From the NCBI RefSeq assembly GCF_025319965.1, contig NZ_CP012549.1:62001-126000 (forward strand): a stretch of 64,000 nucleotides of DNA, written 5' to 3'. Shown one piece after another: positions 53,570-62,831 of this stretch; within the stretch, counting starts at the first letter, position 1; each line of letters starts with the position of its first letter. Below the pieces are notes generated by a model. The model was not told the origin of the DNA. It worked only from the letters and a program-made list of their open reading frames with translations, and did not search any database. The position numbers and the translations under genes are program-made. Source of the DNA: Campylobacter sp. RM16187. Its GTDB lineage: Bacteria > Campylobacterota > Campylobacteria > Campylobacterales > Campylobacteraceae.

Positions 53570-53920
53570 ATGAAAGCAGTAGAGCTATTAAAAAAGCACA
53601 ATATCAAACTCACTCCGCTTAGACTGCAAATTTTAAAAATTTTAGAAGAGGCGCAGTCTCCTTTGAGTTACGATGAAATTTTAAGCAAAGTAGATGCTAA
53701 CAAGACGACATTTTATCGCTGTATGGATATTTTTGAAGCAAATGACATAGTGATAAAAAGCGAAAATAACCATAAAAATTTCTATGAACTATCAAACGGA
53801 GCTAAGGCGTATTTCGTCTGTGATGTATGCCATAAGATGACAAATATCAAGATGCCAAAAATAAGCCAAAATAACGTTAAAAGCGTAGTTGTAAAAGGAA
53901 TTTGCGACGAGTGTTTTTAG
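53570..53920 (+). CDS. Short Fur-family regulator, probable zinc-responsive (Zur-like)
   Basis: A 116-residue protein: winged helix (LTPLRLQILKILEEAQSPLSYDEIL, NKTTFYRCMDIFEANDIV), then a dimerisation part with Cys84, Cys87, Cys112 and Cys115 for the structural zinc. The His-rich sensor stretch normally found before the first CxxC (HHHH-type) is absent; the protein reads NGAKAYFVCDVC there. It is divergent from znuA, so zinc regulation is likely. It is also shorter than the usual 130-150 residues. Confidence 0.82.
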   Translation: MKAVELLKKHNIKLTPLRLQILKILEEAQSPLSYDEILSKVDANKTTFYRCMDIFEANDIVIKSENNHKNFYELSNGAKAYFVCDVCHKMTNIKMPKISQNNVKSVVVKGICDECF

Positions 53921-54324
53921 GCTTCGTCCTCTTCGCCGTAAAGCTCCGCAAGATGATCGGGGATCGCCTTTGGACGCTTTTTGTCAAGGTCAAAATATAC
54001 GTAAGTGGTTATGGCTTTAGCTATGATCTTGCCGTCTTTTATAAATTCGTAAAATCTGTTTGAACTAACTTTTCTAGCCTGCTTTGTCCATGTTTTTATC
54101 TCGATCTCGTCGCCTAAATAAATTTGCTCTAAATAGTCGATTTCGTTGCGTTTTATAACCCAAGTCGAGTTGTTTTTAAGCTGCTCTTCAAATGTATCTC
54201 CCACGAAATTTGAGTGCGCAAAAGCCGCTTCTTGCATCCAGATAAGATAGTATGCGTTGTTTGCGTGGTTGTTTATGTCTATGGCCTCTTTGCCTACTTT
54301 AAATTTGTAGCTAAAAATTCTCAT
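53917..54324 (-). CDS. Hotdog-fold acyl-CoA thioesterase, YbgC/4HBT type
   Basis: A 135-residue hotdog protein: DINNHANNAYYLIWMQEAAF carries the 4HBT catalytic Asp region, followed by VIKRNEIDYLEQIYLGDEIEIKTW and RFYEFIKDGKIIAKAITTYVYFD. It hydrolyses acyl-CoA or hydroxybenzoyl-CoA thioesters in relatives. Convergent with the Fur-family gene, overlapping four bases. Confidence 0.85.
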   Translation of the reverse strand: MRIFSYKFKVGKEAIDINNHANNAYYLIWMQEAAFAHSNFVGDTFEEQLKNNSTWVIKRNEIDYLEQIYLGDEIEIKTWTKQARKVSSNRFYEFIKDGKIIAKAITTYVYFDLDKKRPKAIPDHLAELYGEEDEA

Positions 54325-54378
54325 ATTTGTCCTTTTGTTTGATACAATTGTAACTCAAATTTTTAAAAAGGCGGTTTT

Positions 54379-55098
54379 ATGAAGAGCTCTTGGGATAAAA
54401 AAGCGGCTAATTACTCAAGATATGAGGGCGAACTTAACGAATTTCAAAGAAGATTTTTTAATAAACTTGATGAGTTTGGTATAGATTTTAATGATAAAAC
54501 ACTTATAGATGTAGGGTGCGGAACAGGTGTTTATACTCTGTATCTATCAAATTTGTGTAAAAACGTAACAGGACTTGATCTCTCGACTAAGATGCTTGAG
54601 TGCATGAGAGAGGATGCTGATAAATTTGGTGTGTCAAATTTAAGAGTAGTTGAGAGCAGTTGGGATGACTTTAATGAGGATAATGTTTACGATATCGCTT
54701 TTAGCACGATGAGTCCGGCGATAAACAGCATAGAAGGGCTTGATAAATTTATTCGCACCGGCAAAAAGCGAGTTTTTATGTGGTGGAATAAGCAAAGACA
54801 TTCGAGTGTGCTTGAGAGATTTTATAAAATTTACGGAGAACGTCAGTGGAGCGAGAGATTGCCTTACTTTGAATACCACTTGGATATGTTAAAAATTCCT
54901 GTCAAGTCACATGTTTTTAATGAAGTGAGAACAAGGGATATAAGTCTTGAAAAAATGTATGAAGATATGATCTGGCATTTAGAGATCGGAAATCTCAAAT
55001 TTAATAAACAAAAGGTAAAAGATGAGCTTTTGAGCATTTGCAAAGATGGAAAAGTAACGGAAACAGTAACATCTTCAATGAAGCTTTTGGTATTTTAG
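54379..55098 (+). CDS. Class I SAM-dependent methyltransferase
   Basis: A 239-residue Rossmann methyltransferase: motif I LIDVGCGTGVYTLYLS (about 41-56), GLDLSTKMLE with the Asp that binds the SAM ribose, then VYDIAFSTMSPAI. The C-terminal half has no known substrate domain. The acceptor cannot be predicted. Divergent from the thioesterase; the di-heme peroxidase gene follows after 43 bases. Confidence 0.85.
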   Translation: MKSSWDKKAANYSRYEGELNEFQRRFFNKLDEFGIDFNDKTLIDVGCGTGVYTLYLSNLCKNVTGLDLSTKMLECMREDADKFGVSNLRVVESSWDDFNEDNVYDIAFSTMSPAINSIEGLDKFIRTGKKRVFMWWNKQRHSSVLERFYKIYGERQWSERLPYFEYHLDMLKIPVKSHVFNEVRTRDISLEKMYEDMIWHLEIGNLKFNKQKVKDELLSICKDGKVTETVTSSMKLLVF

Positions 55099-55141
55099 GC
55101 TATAATTTAGTAGAAATTTATTAAGCAAGGTCTTATAAGTA

Positions 55142-56017
55142 ATGTCAAGGCTTTTTATATTATTTTTTATATTCATAGAATTTTGCCTAGCTTCACAATT
55201 TACACCTATCAAACCTTTGTATTATGATAAACAAAAGGCTGAGCTGGGTAAAAGTTTATTTCAAGATACTAGGCTTAGTGCAAGTGGAACTGATTCTTGT
55301 GAGAAATGTCATAATCTATATTGGAACTCAAGCGGCACTAGTGTAAAAAATATAAAAATATCATTTAAGCAGACATTAAATTCTCCTACTGTTTTAAATT
55401 CTGCTTTGAATTATTTATTTTTTAAAGACGGAAGAATTAAAGATATCAGAGAACAAGTGATTGAAAGCATAGTCGACATAAATCAGCTGGGTAGCAGTGA
55501 AAAGCTTGTTGTAGAAAAGGTAAGTTTAAATCCTCATTATAAACATAAATTTAAAACTCTTTATAAAGATGGGGTTACTTTCAATAATATAGTTGATGCT
55601 ATAGTAAATTTTCAAAAGGCTTTATTAACTCCAAATTCAAAATTTGATAAATTTATAAGCGGAGATAAAGCTGTTTTTTCAGAAGATGAAAAAAAAGGAT
55701 TTGAGCTTTTTAAAAAAGCAGGCTGTATCAATTGTCATAGCGGAGTAAATTTGGGTTCTAATGTATATTATGATATGCAGCTTGATTGTAATTTAGACCA
55801 AAATGTAACTAATATTGGCAAATATAAAGTGCCCGGACTAAGAAACATATCAAAGACCGCTCCGTATTTTTATGATGGAACCTGTTATGATTTAAGAGAG
55901 ACGATAGGGCATATTGCTAACTTAAGAATGCAAAATAAAATAAATCAAGAACAAATAGAGTTGATATATAAATTTTTACTAACTCTAGATGGCGATAATC
56001 CGGAAATTTTAAAATGA
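55142..56017 (+). CDS. Di-heme cytochrome c peroxidase (MauG/CcpA family), exported
   Basis: A 291-residue protein with a hydrophobic signal (1-17) and two c-type heme sites, CEKCH (53-57) and CINCH (195-199). Family loops LNSPTVLNSALNYLFFKDGR and YKVPGLRNISKTAPYFYDGTCYDLRETI match bacterial cytochrome c peroxidases that reduce peroxide in the periplasm. The stop overlaps the start of an EAL-type protein (ATGA). A+T-rich. A sensory rather than purely detoxifying role is suggested by the coupling. Confidence 0.9.
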   Translation: MSRLFILFFIFIEFCLASQFTPIKPLYYDKQKAELGKSLFQDTRLSASGTDSCEKCHNLYWNSSGTSVKNIKISFKQTLNSPTVLNSALNYLFFKDGRIKDIREQVIESIVDINQLGSSEKLVVEKVSLNPHYKHKFKTLYKDGVTFNNIVDAIVNFQKALLTPNSKFDKFISGDKAVFSEDEKKGFELFKKAGCINCHSGVNLGSNVYYDMQLDCNLDQNVTNIGKYKVPGLRNISKTAPYFYDGTCYDLRETIGHIANLRMQNKINQEQIELIYKFLLTLDGDNPEILK

Positions 56018-58467
56018 GAAATAAAATTGTATTATATAAAGTTCTATTTTTAATTATGTTTTTAAATATATTTATCGGTGGAATGATAGTATATAAGGCA
56101 AACGAAAATGTAAATTCTAGCTATAGTCTAAAAGAATCAGTAATAAATTTAATAGATATAAATAGGGATATAGACTTTATGCTCGGTAAAACATTCCTAT
56201 ACTCTGATTATGATAGGCTTATGGAGCTTCTTGCGAATTTTGATAATGGCTTAAAAGATACTTTAAGGATGCAAAACTTACATGCTTTTAGAGAGATTGT
56301 TTCCGGTATGAAATTTTTTCAAGACATTAAGCAAACATTTAAAAAGAAAGTCGAACTTATAGATAAATTTAATTCAACCGCTATATTTGCAAATTTGATC
56401 TATGATGACATACTTTTTAGTTCGTTTGAAGAGTTAAAACAGAGTAGGTATTTTAATACTATAATGTCAAATATATTGCTATTTAAATATGACATCAATA
56501 CCGATTTGAGTAAAACAAAAGAACTTGTAGCCAAAAATTTATCAGAGAATAATCTAAATCAAAATGATATTAAATTTTTAAAAAATGCTAGTAGACTTAT
56601 AGAATATTATGAGAGTGCTCAAGGTATTTTTAAACGTATTCAAGAACTTTATATGGAAAAAGAGCTTAGTATATTGATGAACGGAAATAGGGCCTATATG
56701 AGCATAGCTGCTACTAATTTAAAAAATTTGACTATGTTGTTTTTTGCACTTATAGGAATATCAATATTTTTGATCTATTTGGCTTATTCAAAAACTAAGA
56801 GCATATTAAAACATCTAAATGACTTGCAACAAGCTACTGACAATAGCTTTGGCTCAATAGTTTTTACAGATCTAAATACTAAGATAAAGTATGTAAATAA
56901 GATATTTGAACAGACCACAGGCTATAATCTTGAAGAGGTTGTTGGCAAAGATGCTAATATTTTAAAATCTCACCAACATAGCAGTGAATTTTATAAAAGC
57001 ATTACAAATTCCTTGAAAAATAATCAGATTTGGGAGTGTGATGAGTTAATAAGTTTAACAAAAGATAAAGATTTGTTGATAGAAAAAGTAATGTTTTTAC
57101 CGTTGTTTGATGCCGATGGTAATAAGGACGGATATCTGTCGGTAAAACTTGACAAGACAAAAGAGGTTATGATAGAAAAAGAGCTTAAGGAAAAAGAAGA
57201 AAAGCTAAGAGACATGGCATTTTTTGATAACTTAACCGGCTTTGGTAGCTATTTTGCCCTCACTCAAAAGCTTAACGAGTATCCAAGCGGAATGCTTATA
57301 TATGTAAATATTAGTCACTTTGTGGATTTTAGATTTTTTTACAAGACTCAAACGGTGGATCTTATTATAGAGTCCTTTGCCAAAACTATAAAGCTTTGTA
57401 TAGATACTTATGATATACCAGCATCTATATATAGAGTTCAGTTAGATGAGTTTTGTATTTGGTACGACGGAGAGTCTGTCGAGAGAGATATAAAAAATAT
57501 ACGGGATTATTTTAAAGGAAATAATCTATCTATTGTCGTGGATGACAGAAAAGAATTTATACCAAACATCAAGATGATCATAGGTGTTAGTCTTGATAGG
57601 GACACTATTCAAACTAACCGTCTTACTCAAGCTATGCTTGCTCACTATGAGGCTACCAATAGTGGTGAACCCGTAGTGTATTATAATGAAAATAGCTCTG
57701 TAGAGCAGCAGTATTATCAAAACCAGATAATGTCAAGAATTATAGAATATGCTATATATAACGATACTGTTATAGTTGAGTGTCAGGGCATATATGATAT
57801 ATCTTCAGACTCAGATAGTGAGCCAAAGGCAAACTATTATGAAGTTTTGGTTCGCCTTGTGGATGAAAATGGCAAAATTCGTTATCCTGGCGAATTTTTA
57901 GATATTGCTAAGAAAATTTCTTTATATAATGATATAACTAAAAAAGTTATAGGTCATGTATTTAGACTTGTGGAGAGATTCCCTAAAATTAGATTTTCAA
58001 TGAACCTATCAAATAGCGATATAGCAAATGTTCAGATTAGAGATATGATAGAGCAAAAGCTTAAAATTTGCTCATACCCAGAAAACGTCTATTTTGAAAT
58101 TTTAGAATCAGAAGGTGTAGATGACTATGAGGCGGTAAATTTATTTATAAATAAAATTCATAGCTATAACTCCAAAATTTCAATTGATGATTTTGGAAGC
58201 GGATATTCTAATTACTATAGGATTTTAGAACTTGATATAGACACTATAAAGATAGACGGCTCTATCATCAAAAAGCTTCCATTTGATAAAAACGCTAGAT
58301 ATCTAGTTCAAACTATTATAGATTTTGCCAATAGACAAAAGTATAATGTGGTTGCCGAGTTTGTAAGCTCTCCTGAAATTTTAGCTGAGGTTAAAAAATT
58401 TGGCATAAAGTATGCTCAGGGATATCTGCTGGGTAAGCCTGTTTCGCCTGACAATATCAAGCCTTAA
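56014..58467 (+). CDS. Membrane protein with helical sensor, PAS, degenerate GGDEF and EAL domains
   Basis: An 817-residue protein: one helix at about 5-27, a large periplasmic helical region (about 30-240, with KKVELIDKFNSTAIFANLIYDD resembling DAHL sensor domains), a second helix near 240-262, PAS (about 275-390), GGDEF-like (about 400-540) with VQLDEF in place of GGDEF, and EAL (about 590-815). The EAL motif reads EVL at 610-612, with MNLSNSDI, DDFGSGYSN (725 on), and QGYLLGKP. The cyclase half is likely inactive and may act as a GTP-binding controller; the EAL half keeps most catalytic residues, so c-di-GMP breakdown is expected. Confidence 0.85.
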   Translation: MRNKIVLYKVLFLIMFLNIFIGGMIVYKANENVNSSYSLKESVINLIDINRDIDFMLGKTFLYSDYDRLMELLANFDNGLKDTLRMQNLHAFREIVSGMKFFQDIKQTFKKKVELIDKFNSTAIFANLIYDDILFSSFEELKQSRYFNTIMSNILLFKYDINTDLSKTKELVAKNLSENNLNQNDIKFLKNASRLIEYYESAQGIFKRIQELYMEKELSILMNGNRAYMSIAATNLKNLTMLFFALIGISIFLIYLAYSKTKSILKHLNDLQQATDNSFGSIVFTDLNTKIKYVNKIFEQTTGYNLEEVVGKDANILKSHQHSSEFYKSITNSLKNNQIWECDELISLTKDKDLLIEKVMFLPLFDADGNKDGYLSVKLDKTKEVMIEKELKEKEEKLRDMAFFDNLTGFGSYFALTQKLNEYPSGMLIYVNISHFVDFRFFYKTQTVDLIIESFAKTIKLCIDTYDIPASIYRVQLDEFCIWYDGESVERDIKNIRDYFKGNNLSIVVDDRKEFIPNIKMIIGVSLDRDTIQTNRLTQAMLAHYEATNSGEPVVYYNENSSVEQQYYQNQIMSRIIEYAIYNDTVIVECQGIYDISSDSDSEPKANYYEVLVRLVDENGKIRYPGEFLDIAKKISLYNDITKKVIGHVFRLVERFPKIRFSMNLSNSDIANVQIRDMIEQKLKICSYPENVYFEILESEGVDDYEAVNLFINKIHSYNSKISIDDFGSGYSNYYRILELDIDTIKIDGSIIKKLPFDKNARYLVQTIIDFANRQKYNVVAEFVSSPEILAEVKKFGIKYAQGYLLGKPVSPDNIKP

Positions 58468-59008
58468 TACCTTTGTCGAATATCTTTCTTGTAAAGAAAA
58501 CGAAAAATAGAAAAGATGCGAAGATTAAAGCATAAAATATATAGCTCATAATAGGATTTGATCCGGTTTCACTGTTTTTAAGCTCTTTTATTGAAACAGC
58601 ATTTCTAAATTTATCTAATACTGTTATTCTCCATCCATAGTATTTTATCTGCACTTTCTTTTGGCTTATCGCAAAACTTTGCGCCATTGCTTGAAGATCG
58701 GCTGAATTAAATTTTAAATAAAATGGAAAACCAAATCCGGTATCCTCGTTTCTATAAGTCATTACTTTTGTGCCATTTATCTCTTGAGTGTATATGAAAT
58801 ATACATCTCTAGTCGGTCCATCCGCAGGATTTTCTCCACTTATTAGACCGTCCTTATCCACTCTTTTTACCTCTCCTCCGGTTATCAGAGCCGTTTCGTA
58901 ATGCGGAAAAGAGTAATTTACTATGATGGCTAAGATTAGATGAGCTATTAAAGCAATTGTTATTAGAAGTTTTTTGGTTGATTTGCGTAAAATTTCTTGA
59001 AAAGACAT
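58457..59008 (-). CDS. DUF1523 membrane protein
   Basis: A 183-residue protein with an N-terminal helix (about 12-32), a periplasmic domain and a C-terminal helix (about 153-172). GGEVKRVDKDG, RNEDTGFGFPFYLKFNSADLQAMAQ and VQIKYYGWRITVLDKFRNAVSI match DUF1523. No function is known to me. Its last 11 bases overlap the end of the convergent EAL gene. Confidence 0.85.
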   Translation of the reverse strand: MSFQEILRKSTKKLLITIALIAHLILAIIVNYSFPHYETALITGGEVKRVDKDGLISGENPADGPTRDVYFIYTQEINGTKVMTYRNEDTGFGFPFYLKFNSADLQAMAQSFAISQKKVQIKYYGWRITVLDKFRNAVSIKELKNSETGSNPIMSYIFYALIFASFLFFVFFTRKIFDKGIKA

Positions 59009-59141
59009 ATTTTTCCTTTTTTGATTTTTTAGTATTTTACAATATAAGTGTGAATTTGATATTTTTTCAAATTAAATTCAGCAAAAATCTACTAAACAAA
59101 TTTTAAAATATAAATATTATTTTTATGCAGGTTTAAATTTT

Positions 59142-59873
59142 ATGAGAAGAGTCGTTTATATAAGTATAGATGATACCGATGAGATAGGATATCCTAAATC
59201 TACCGGAATACTTGCCGAGATGATTGCTGAATTTATAGATAGTAATTTTTCACCATGCTCTTTCGTGAGTCGTCATCAACTCTTTATAGATGAGCGAATA
59301 AATTATACCTCACACAATAGCTCCATGTGTTTTACTACAAATTTGGATGAAGAGGAATTCGCTAAAGTAATCAAATTTGCAGAAAAACTACTAATAGAAG
59401 AGAGCGCTCCAAGCTCTGAACCGGGATTTGCGATAGCCTTTGAAGATGAAATTTCAAATCTAAATGAGTTTATCAAATTTGGCAAGAGAGCCAAATTTGA
59501 ATACATAACAAAAGATGAAGCTTACAGTGAGGCGTCCAGACAAAATATATATCTAAAAGAGCTTAAAAACACAGGCCATGGTATCATAGGGGCGCTTGGC
59601 GGTATGGCTTTAAGGCTTGATGGTAACGACGGTAGAGTTAAAGGCAAAACCAAGATGTCAAAAGATGAGATGAGCGTAAAAGAGCTTTTGGATTTAGGCT
59701 TTTGCGATGAGGTTTTGGATGAAAATTTTAATCTCGTTGATAAAAACGAAAAGATACTGACAAAATCGAAACTAAAGTTGATAGTTAAAAATTTTAAAGC
59801 GGTTTTGCTTGTGAAATCTGATAAAAATAGAAAATTTATTCCATACGATATAGAAGAGCTTAGAGAATTTTAA
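59142..59873 (+). CDS. TiaS-like DDTD-domain protein of unknown role
   Basis: A 243-residue protein beginning with the DDTD motif (residues 10-13, YISIDDTDEIG) and the TCKD-like core of archaeal TiaS, which modifies tRNA-Ile2 using agmatine and ATP: LKNTGHGIIGALGGMALRL matches the ferredoxin-like fold part. TiaS proteins are about 420 residues and also carry an OB fold and zinc ribbon; both are missing here. The enzyme may use ATP but its substrate is unknown. First of three overlapping genes that lie just upstream of a TonB receptor. A+T-rich, possibly acquired. Confidence 0.6.
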   Translation: MRRVVYISIDDTDEIGYPKSTGILAEMIAEFIDSNFSPCSFVSRHQLFIDERINYTSHNSSMCFTTNLDEEEFAKVIKFAEKLLIEESAPSSEPGFAIAFEDEISNLNEFIKFGKRAKFEYITKDEAYSEASRQNIYLKELKNTGHGIIGALGGMALRLDGNDGRVKGKTKMSKDEMSVKELLDLGFCDEVLDENFNLVDKNEKILTKSKLKLIVKNFKAVLLVKSDKNRKFIPYDIEELREF

Positions 59874-60082
59874 TGGATAAATTTCAAAATTTTAGCTTAG
59901 ACGGAGTTTTTTTATTTGGCAAATTTTCTTATGAAAATGCTAGACAAATAGCAGTAAAGTGTGAGTTTTTTACAACCGATAGCGACGAGGATGAACTTGT
60001 AGATAGTGATCCGAAGAGTTGCTATAACTGTCTTTTTAGAAGATGGAGCAAGGAGAGCTTTGAATGTTTAAAATTAAGATAG
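59873..60082 (+). CDS. Small four-cysteine protein
   Basis: A 69-residue acidic protein whose C-terminal half has CYNCLFRRW plus SFECL: Cys30, Cys50, Cys53 and Cys65, which could bind a zinc or an iron-sulfur centre. No known family is recognised. Its ATG overlaps the TiaS-like stop by one base and its end overlaps the next gene by 19 bases, so it is translated as part of the operon. Confidence 0.6.
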   Translation: MDKFQNFSLDGVFLFGKFSYENARQIAVKCEFFTTDSDEDELVDSDPKSCYNCLFRRWSKESFECLKLR

Positions 60083-60564
60083 TTTATAAATTTTTACTTA
60101 TTGTATTCTTGTTTTTAGGAATCTCTATTTTGACATATTCGGGATTTAAATTTGCAAATGGGGACTACACGGAATTTTTTATGAGTTTGCATAAAATTTG
60201 TGGTTTTAGTATCGCTGTAATCGCTGTTTTGCATATAATTATAAAGAGAAGAAAGCTAGTAAAGCTTGCAAATGAATTTTTAGATGTGATTTTGAAACGA
60301 AAAAATCCATCCTATTGCAATATGGATAGACTTATTATGGCTCTTGAAGACCACACTATAAGTAGTGTCGCAAGTATTTTAAATTTAGATGCTGACGAGT
60401 TGGTAGATATTTTAAGAAAGGGTGAAGTGAAACTTAACGGAAAAGATCAAACTCTAAGACAAATTGCCAAGCTAAACGATGAGAAGATTTTTTATGCTCT
60501 TGTTTTGATTATAGAGAGGAAATTTGTCGGAAAGAGCTTGGACTTAAAAAGCTGCAATATATAG
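60064..60564 (+). CDS. Two-helix membrane protein with a C-terminal cytoplasmic domain
   Basis: A 166-residue protein with two transmembrane helices (about 8-28 and 45-61). His43 and His57 flank helix two, in the manner of small b-heme membrane proteins (DUF4405-like); heme binding is only a possibility. The C-terminal 90 residues include NMDRLIMALEDHTISSVASILNL and a helix-rich part resembling a small DNA-binding or adaptor fold. Third gene of the TiaS-like operon; the TonB receptor follows after an A+T-rich gap with its own ribosome site. Confidence 0.55.
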   Translation: MFKIKIVYKFLLIVFLFLGISILTYSGFKFANGDYTEFFMSLHKICGFSIAVIAVLHIIIKRRKLVKLANEFLDVILKRKNPSYCNMDRLIMALEDHTISSVASILNLDADELVDILRKGEVKLNGKDQTLRQIAKLNDEKIFYALVLIIERKFVGKSLDLKSCNI

Positions 60565-60733
60565 CCTTATTCATAAATCTTCTACAGGCTATATTTATAA
60601 ATTAATTCAGTATTTTTTGTTTTAGCTACTTTTAAATATTTATAAAATAAAATTATTTTTTAATATTTTATATTTTTAACCTCATTGTAAAAGGATTTTT
60701 AGAAATATAAAAAAATCTATAATAGGAGTTTTA

Positions 60734-62713
60734 ATGAAAAAAACAGTTTTGATTGCTTGTAGTGTTGCTTTGGCGCTTCATGCCGAAGTTTTTGAGCTTG
60801 GTCAGGTAGAAGTCGTATCTAAACTTGTAGGAGGTAGCCAAAAAAGCGATACCAACGTAGTTGTGGTAGATAGTGAGCAGATGCAAAAAAATCAGGTTAA
60901 GAGGCTATCTGAAGTAGCTTATATGACACCTGGAGTCTATGTTGATAAAAAGGGTCCAAGGGCTGAGCAAAATTTCTATGTCAGAGGCTTTGACGCTCGT
61001 AGAGTTCCGCTTTTTATAGATGGAATACCTGTTTATAATCCATACGATGGAAACTCGGATTTTGGAAGGTTTACTACCTTTGATCTATCTCGTATAGATA
61101 TCTCTAAGGGTTCAAGTTCTGTGCTTTACGGTGCAAATACTATGGGTGGAGCCATAAATCTTATATCTAAAAAGCCTACTAAAGAGTTTGAGAGCAGTAT
61201 AGGATATGGCGTTGAGCTTGGCAAGAGCAGCAAAACTATAGGAAATAACATTGATTATAGTATAGGAACTCGCCAAGAACTATTCTATGTGCAAGCTGGC
61301 TTAAGCTTTATGGAAGATAATGGTCAACAGCTTTCAAGTGACTTTGTAAAAGATGCTAAAGGTAACGAAGATGGCAATAGACGTGAAAAATCTGTTCAAA
61401 GAGACAGAAAAGTGCATATCAAGGCCGGCTTTACTCCAAATCAAACCGATGAGTATGCCATAACCTATGTCAATCAAAAGGGCGAAAAAGAGCAGCCTCC
61501 TTATGCAGGAAAATATCCTAAAGATAAGATTGCTGATAGATTTTGGGACTGGCCTATGTGGGATAAAGAGAGCGTTTACTGGCTTTCTCATACAGAATTT
61601 GGCAAGCTTTATTTGAATACAAAGGCTTTTTATGACACATATAAAAATGATTTGAATTCATACAAAGATAAGATCTATACTAAAAAAACTTTTGGTAGCC
61701 ATTATAAAGACTACTCATACGGATTTGGCCTTGAACTAGGCGGCGATATAGCAGATAACAATACTCTTAAATTTGCTACAAGTTATAAATTTGATGAGCA
61801 TAAAGAGCATGATGATGGCGAGCCGGTGCAAACATATCAAGACAAGACCTATACATTCGGTCTTGAAAATACTTATAGATTTAGCGATATGACAAGACTG
61901 ATTCTAGGTATCAGCTATGATACAAGAGATGCCATAAAAGCTCAAGAGTATGGCAAGCCACTATCTGGAGGCAAGAATAGATTGTTTGACTTTGAAGTCG
62001 GCAAGAGACACTCTTTTAACTATCAAGCCGCCATTAAACATAGCTTTAATGGAATGGATGAGCTAAGTTTAAGCTATGCAAAAAAGACATATTTTCCTAG
62101 TATGAAAGAGAGATATAGCGAAAGATTTGGAAGAAATACCCCAAACCCATTCTTAAAACCTGAAATAGCAAATCACTATGAATTAGGTTATGCAAGAAGC
62201 TTTGGCGATACTCTAAGACTTGAAGGTTCGATCTTTTACTCAAAAGTTAAAGATGCCATAGGCAATGTTATGTTAAAAAATAAGACAAGACAAGCTCAAA
62301 ACGTGGATAAAGCAGAGTATAAAGGCTTTGAGCTAGGAGCCACTTATTTTGCTACAGATAGCTTGGAGATTGGAGGAAACTACTCATATATTAGTGCAAA
62401 ATATAAAAACAAAAATGAGAAAATTTACGATCTTCCAAAACACAAAGCGTTTGCTTATATAGATTTTAAAATTTTACCTAAATTTAGCGTTTATGCATCT
62501 GAGGAGTTTGTATCTAGCAGATATTCAGGATCTTATGAGGATACTAAGCTAAATGGGTTTGGTTTGACTCATGTCAAATTTATTTATAAGCCGACAGAAA
62601 ATTTAAGTATAGATGCGGGTGTATCAAATTTATTTGATAAAAACTACGAGTATAGAGAGGGATTTCCTGAAGAAGGTAGGGTATTTTTCTCTAATATTAA
62701 ATATAAATTTTAA
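60734..62713 (+). CDS. TonB-dependent outer-membrane receptor, ligand unknown
   Basis: A 659-residue receptor with a signal peptide (about 1-18), a plug domain (VKRLSEVAYMTPGVYVDKKG, NFYVRGFDARRVPLFIDGIPV, SKGSSSVLYGANTMGGAINLISKKP, about 50-155) and a barrel whose last residues (FSNIKYKF) end in Phe, as required for insertion. The plug and barrel differ from the heme-type receptor at 17.5 kb. The next gene is a FecB-type binding protein, so the pair may form one uptake path. The substrate is unknown; a metal complex or siderophore is likely. Confidence 0.85.
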   Translation: MKKTVLIACSVALALHAEVFELGQVEVVSKLVGGSQKSDTNVVVVDSEQMQKNQVKRLSEVAYMTPGVYVDKKGPRAEQNFYVRGFDARRVPLFIDGIPVYNPYDGNSDFGRFTTFDLSRIDISKGSSSVLYGANTMGGAINLISKKPTKEFESSIGYGVELGKSSKTIGNNIDYSIGTRQELFYVQAGLSFMEDNGQQLSSDFVKDAKGNEDGNRREKSVQRDRKVHIKAGFTPNQTDEYAITYVNQKGEKEQPPYAGKYPKDKIADRFWDWPMWDKESVYWLSHTEFGKLYLNTKAFYDTYKNDLNSYKDKIYTKKTFGSHYKDYSYGFGLELGGDIADNNTLKFATSYKFDEHKEHDDGEPVQTYQDKTYTFGLENTYRFSDMTRLILGISYDTRDAIKAQEYGKPLSGGKNRLFDFEVGKRHSFNYQAAIKHSFNGMDELSLSYAKKTYFPSMKERYSERFGRNTPNPFLKPEIANHYELGYARSFGDTLRLEGSIFYSKVKDAIGNVMLKNKTRQAQNVDKAEYKGFELGATYFATDSLEIGGNYSYISAKYKNKNEKIYDLPKHKAFAYIDFKILPKFSVYASEEFVSSRYSGSYEDTKLNGFGLTHVKFIYKPTENLSIDAGVSNLFDKNYEYREGFPEEGRVFFSNIKYKF

Positions 62714-62719
62714 TACTTT

Positions 62720-62752
62720 AAGGGCTTAAAGATAGCATTTTAAGCCCTTTTT
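62720..62752 (+). terminator. Rho-independent terminator after the TonB receptor
   Basis: AAGGGCTTAAA and TTTAAGCCCTT form a perfect 11-bp stem with a 7-base loop followed by T residues, seven bases after the receptor stop. Downstream ABC genes therefore need their own promoter. Confidence 0.85.
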
Positions 62753-62831
62753 ATAGTTATTTAGTTTTATATTTTAGTAATATAAAAGGGTAAATTAACT
62801 ACAATTTTCCAAATTCAATAAAGGCTTTATC

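Noticed and set aside
59142-59873. Reading the DDTD protein as a genuine tRNA-Ile2 agmatidine synthase
   Set aside because: Bacteria use TilS lysidine instead, and the OB-fold and zinc ribbon needed for tRNA binding by TiaS are missing.
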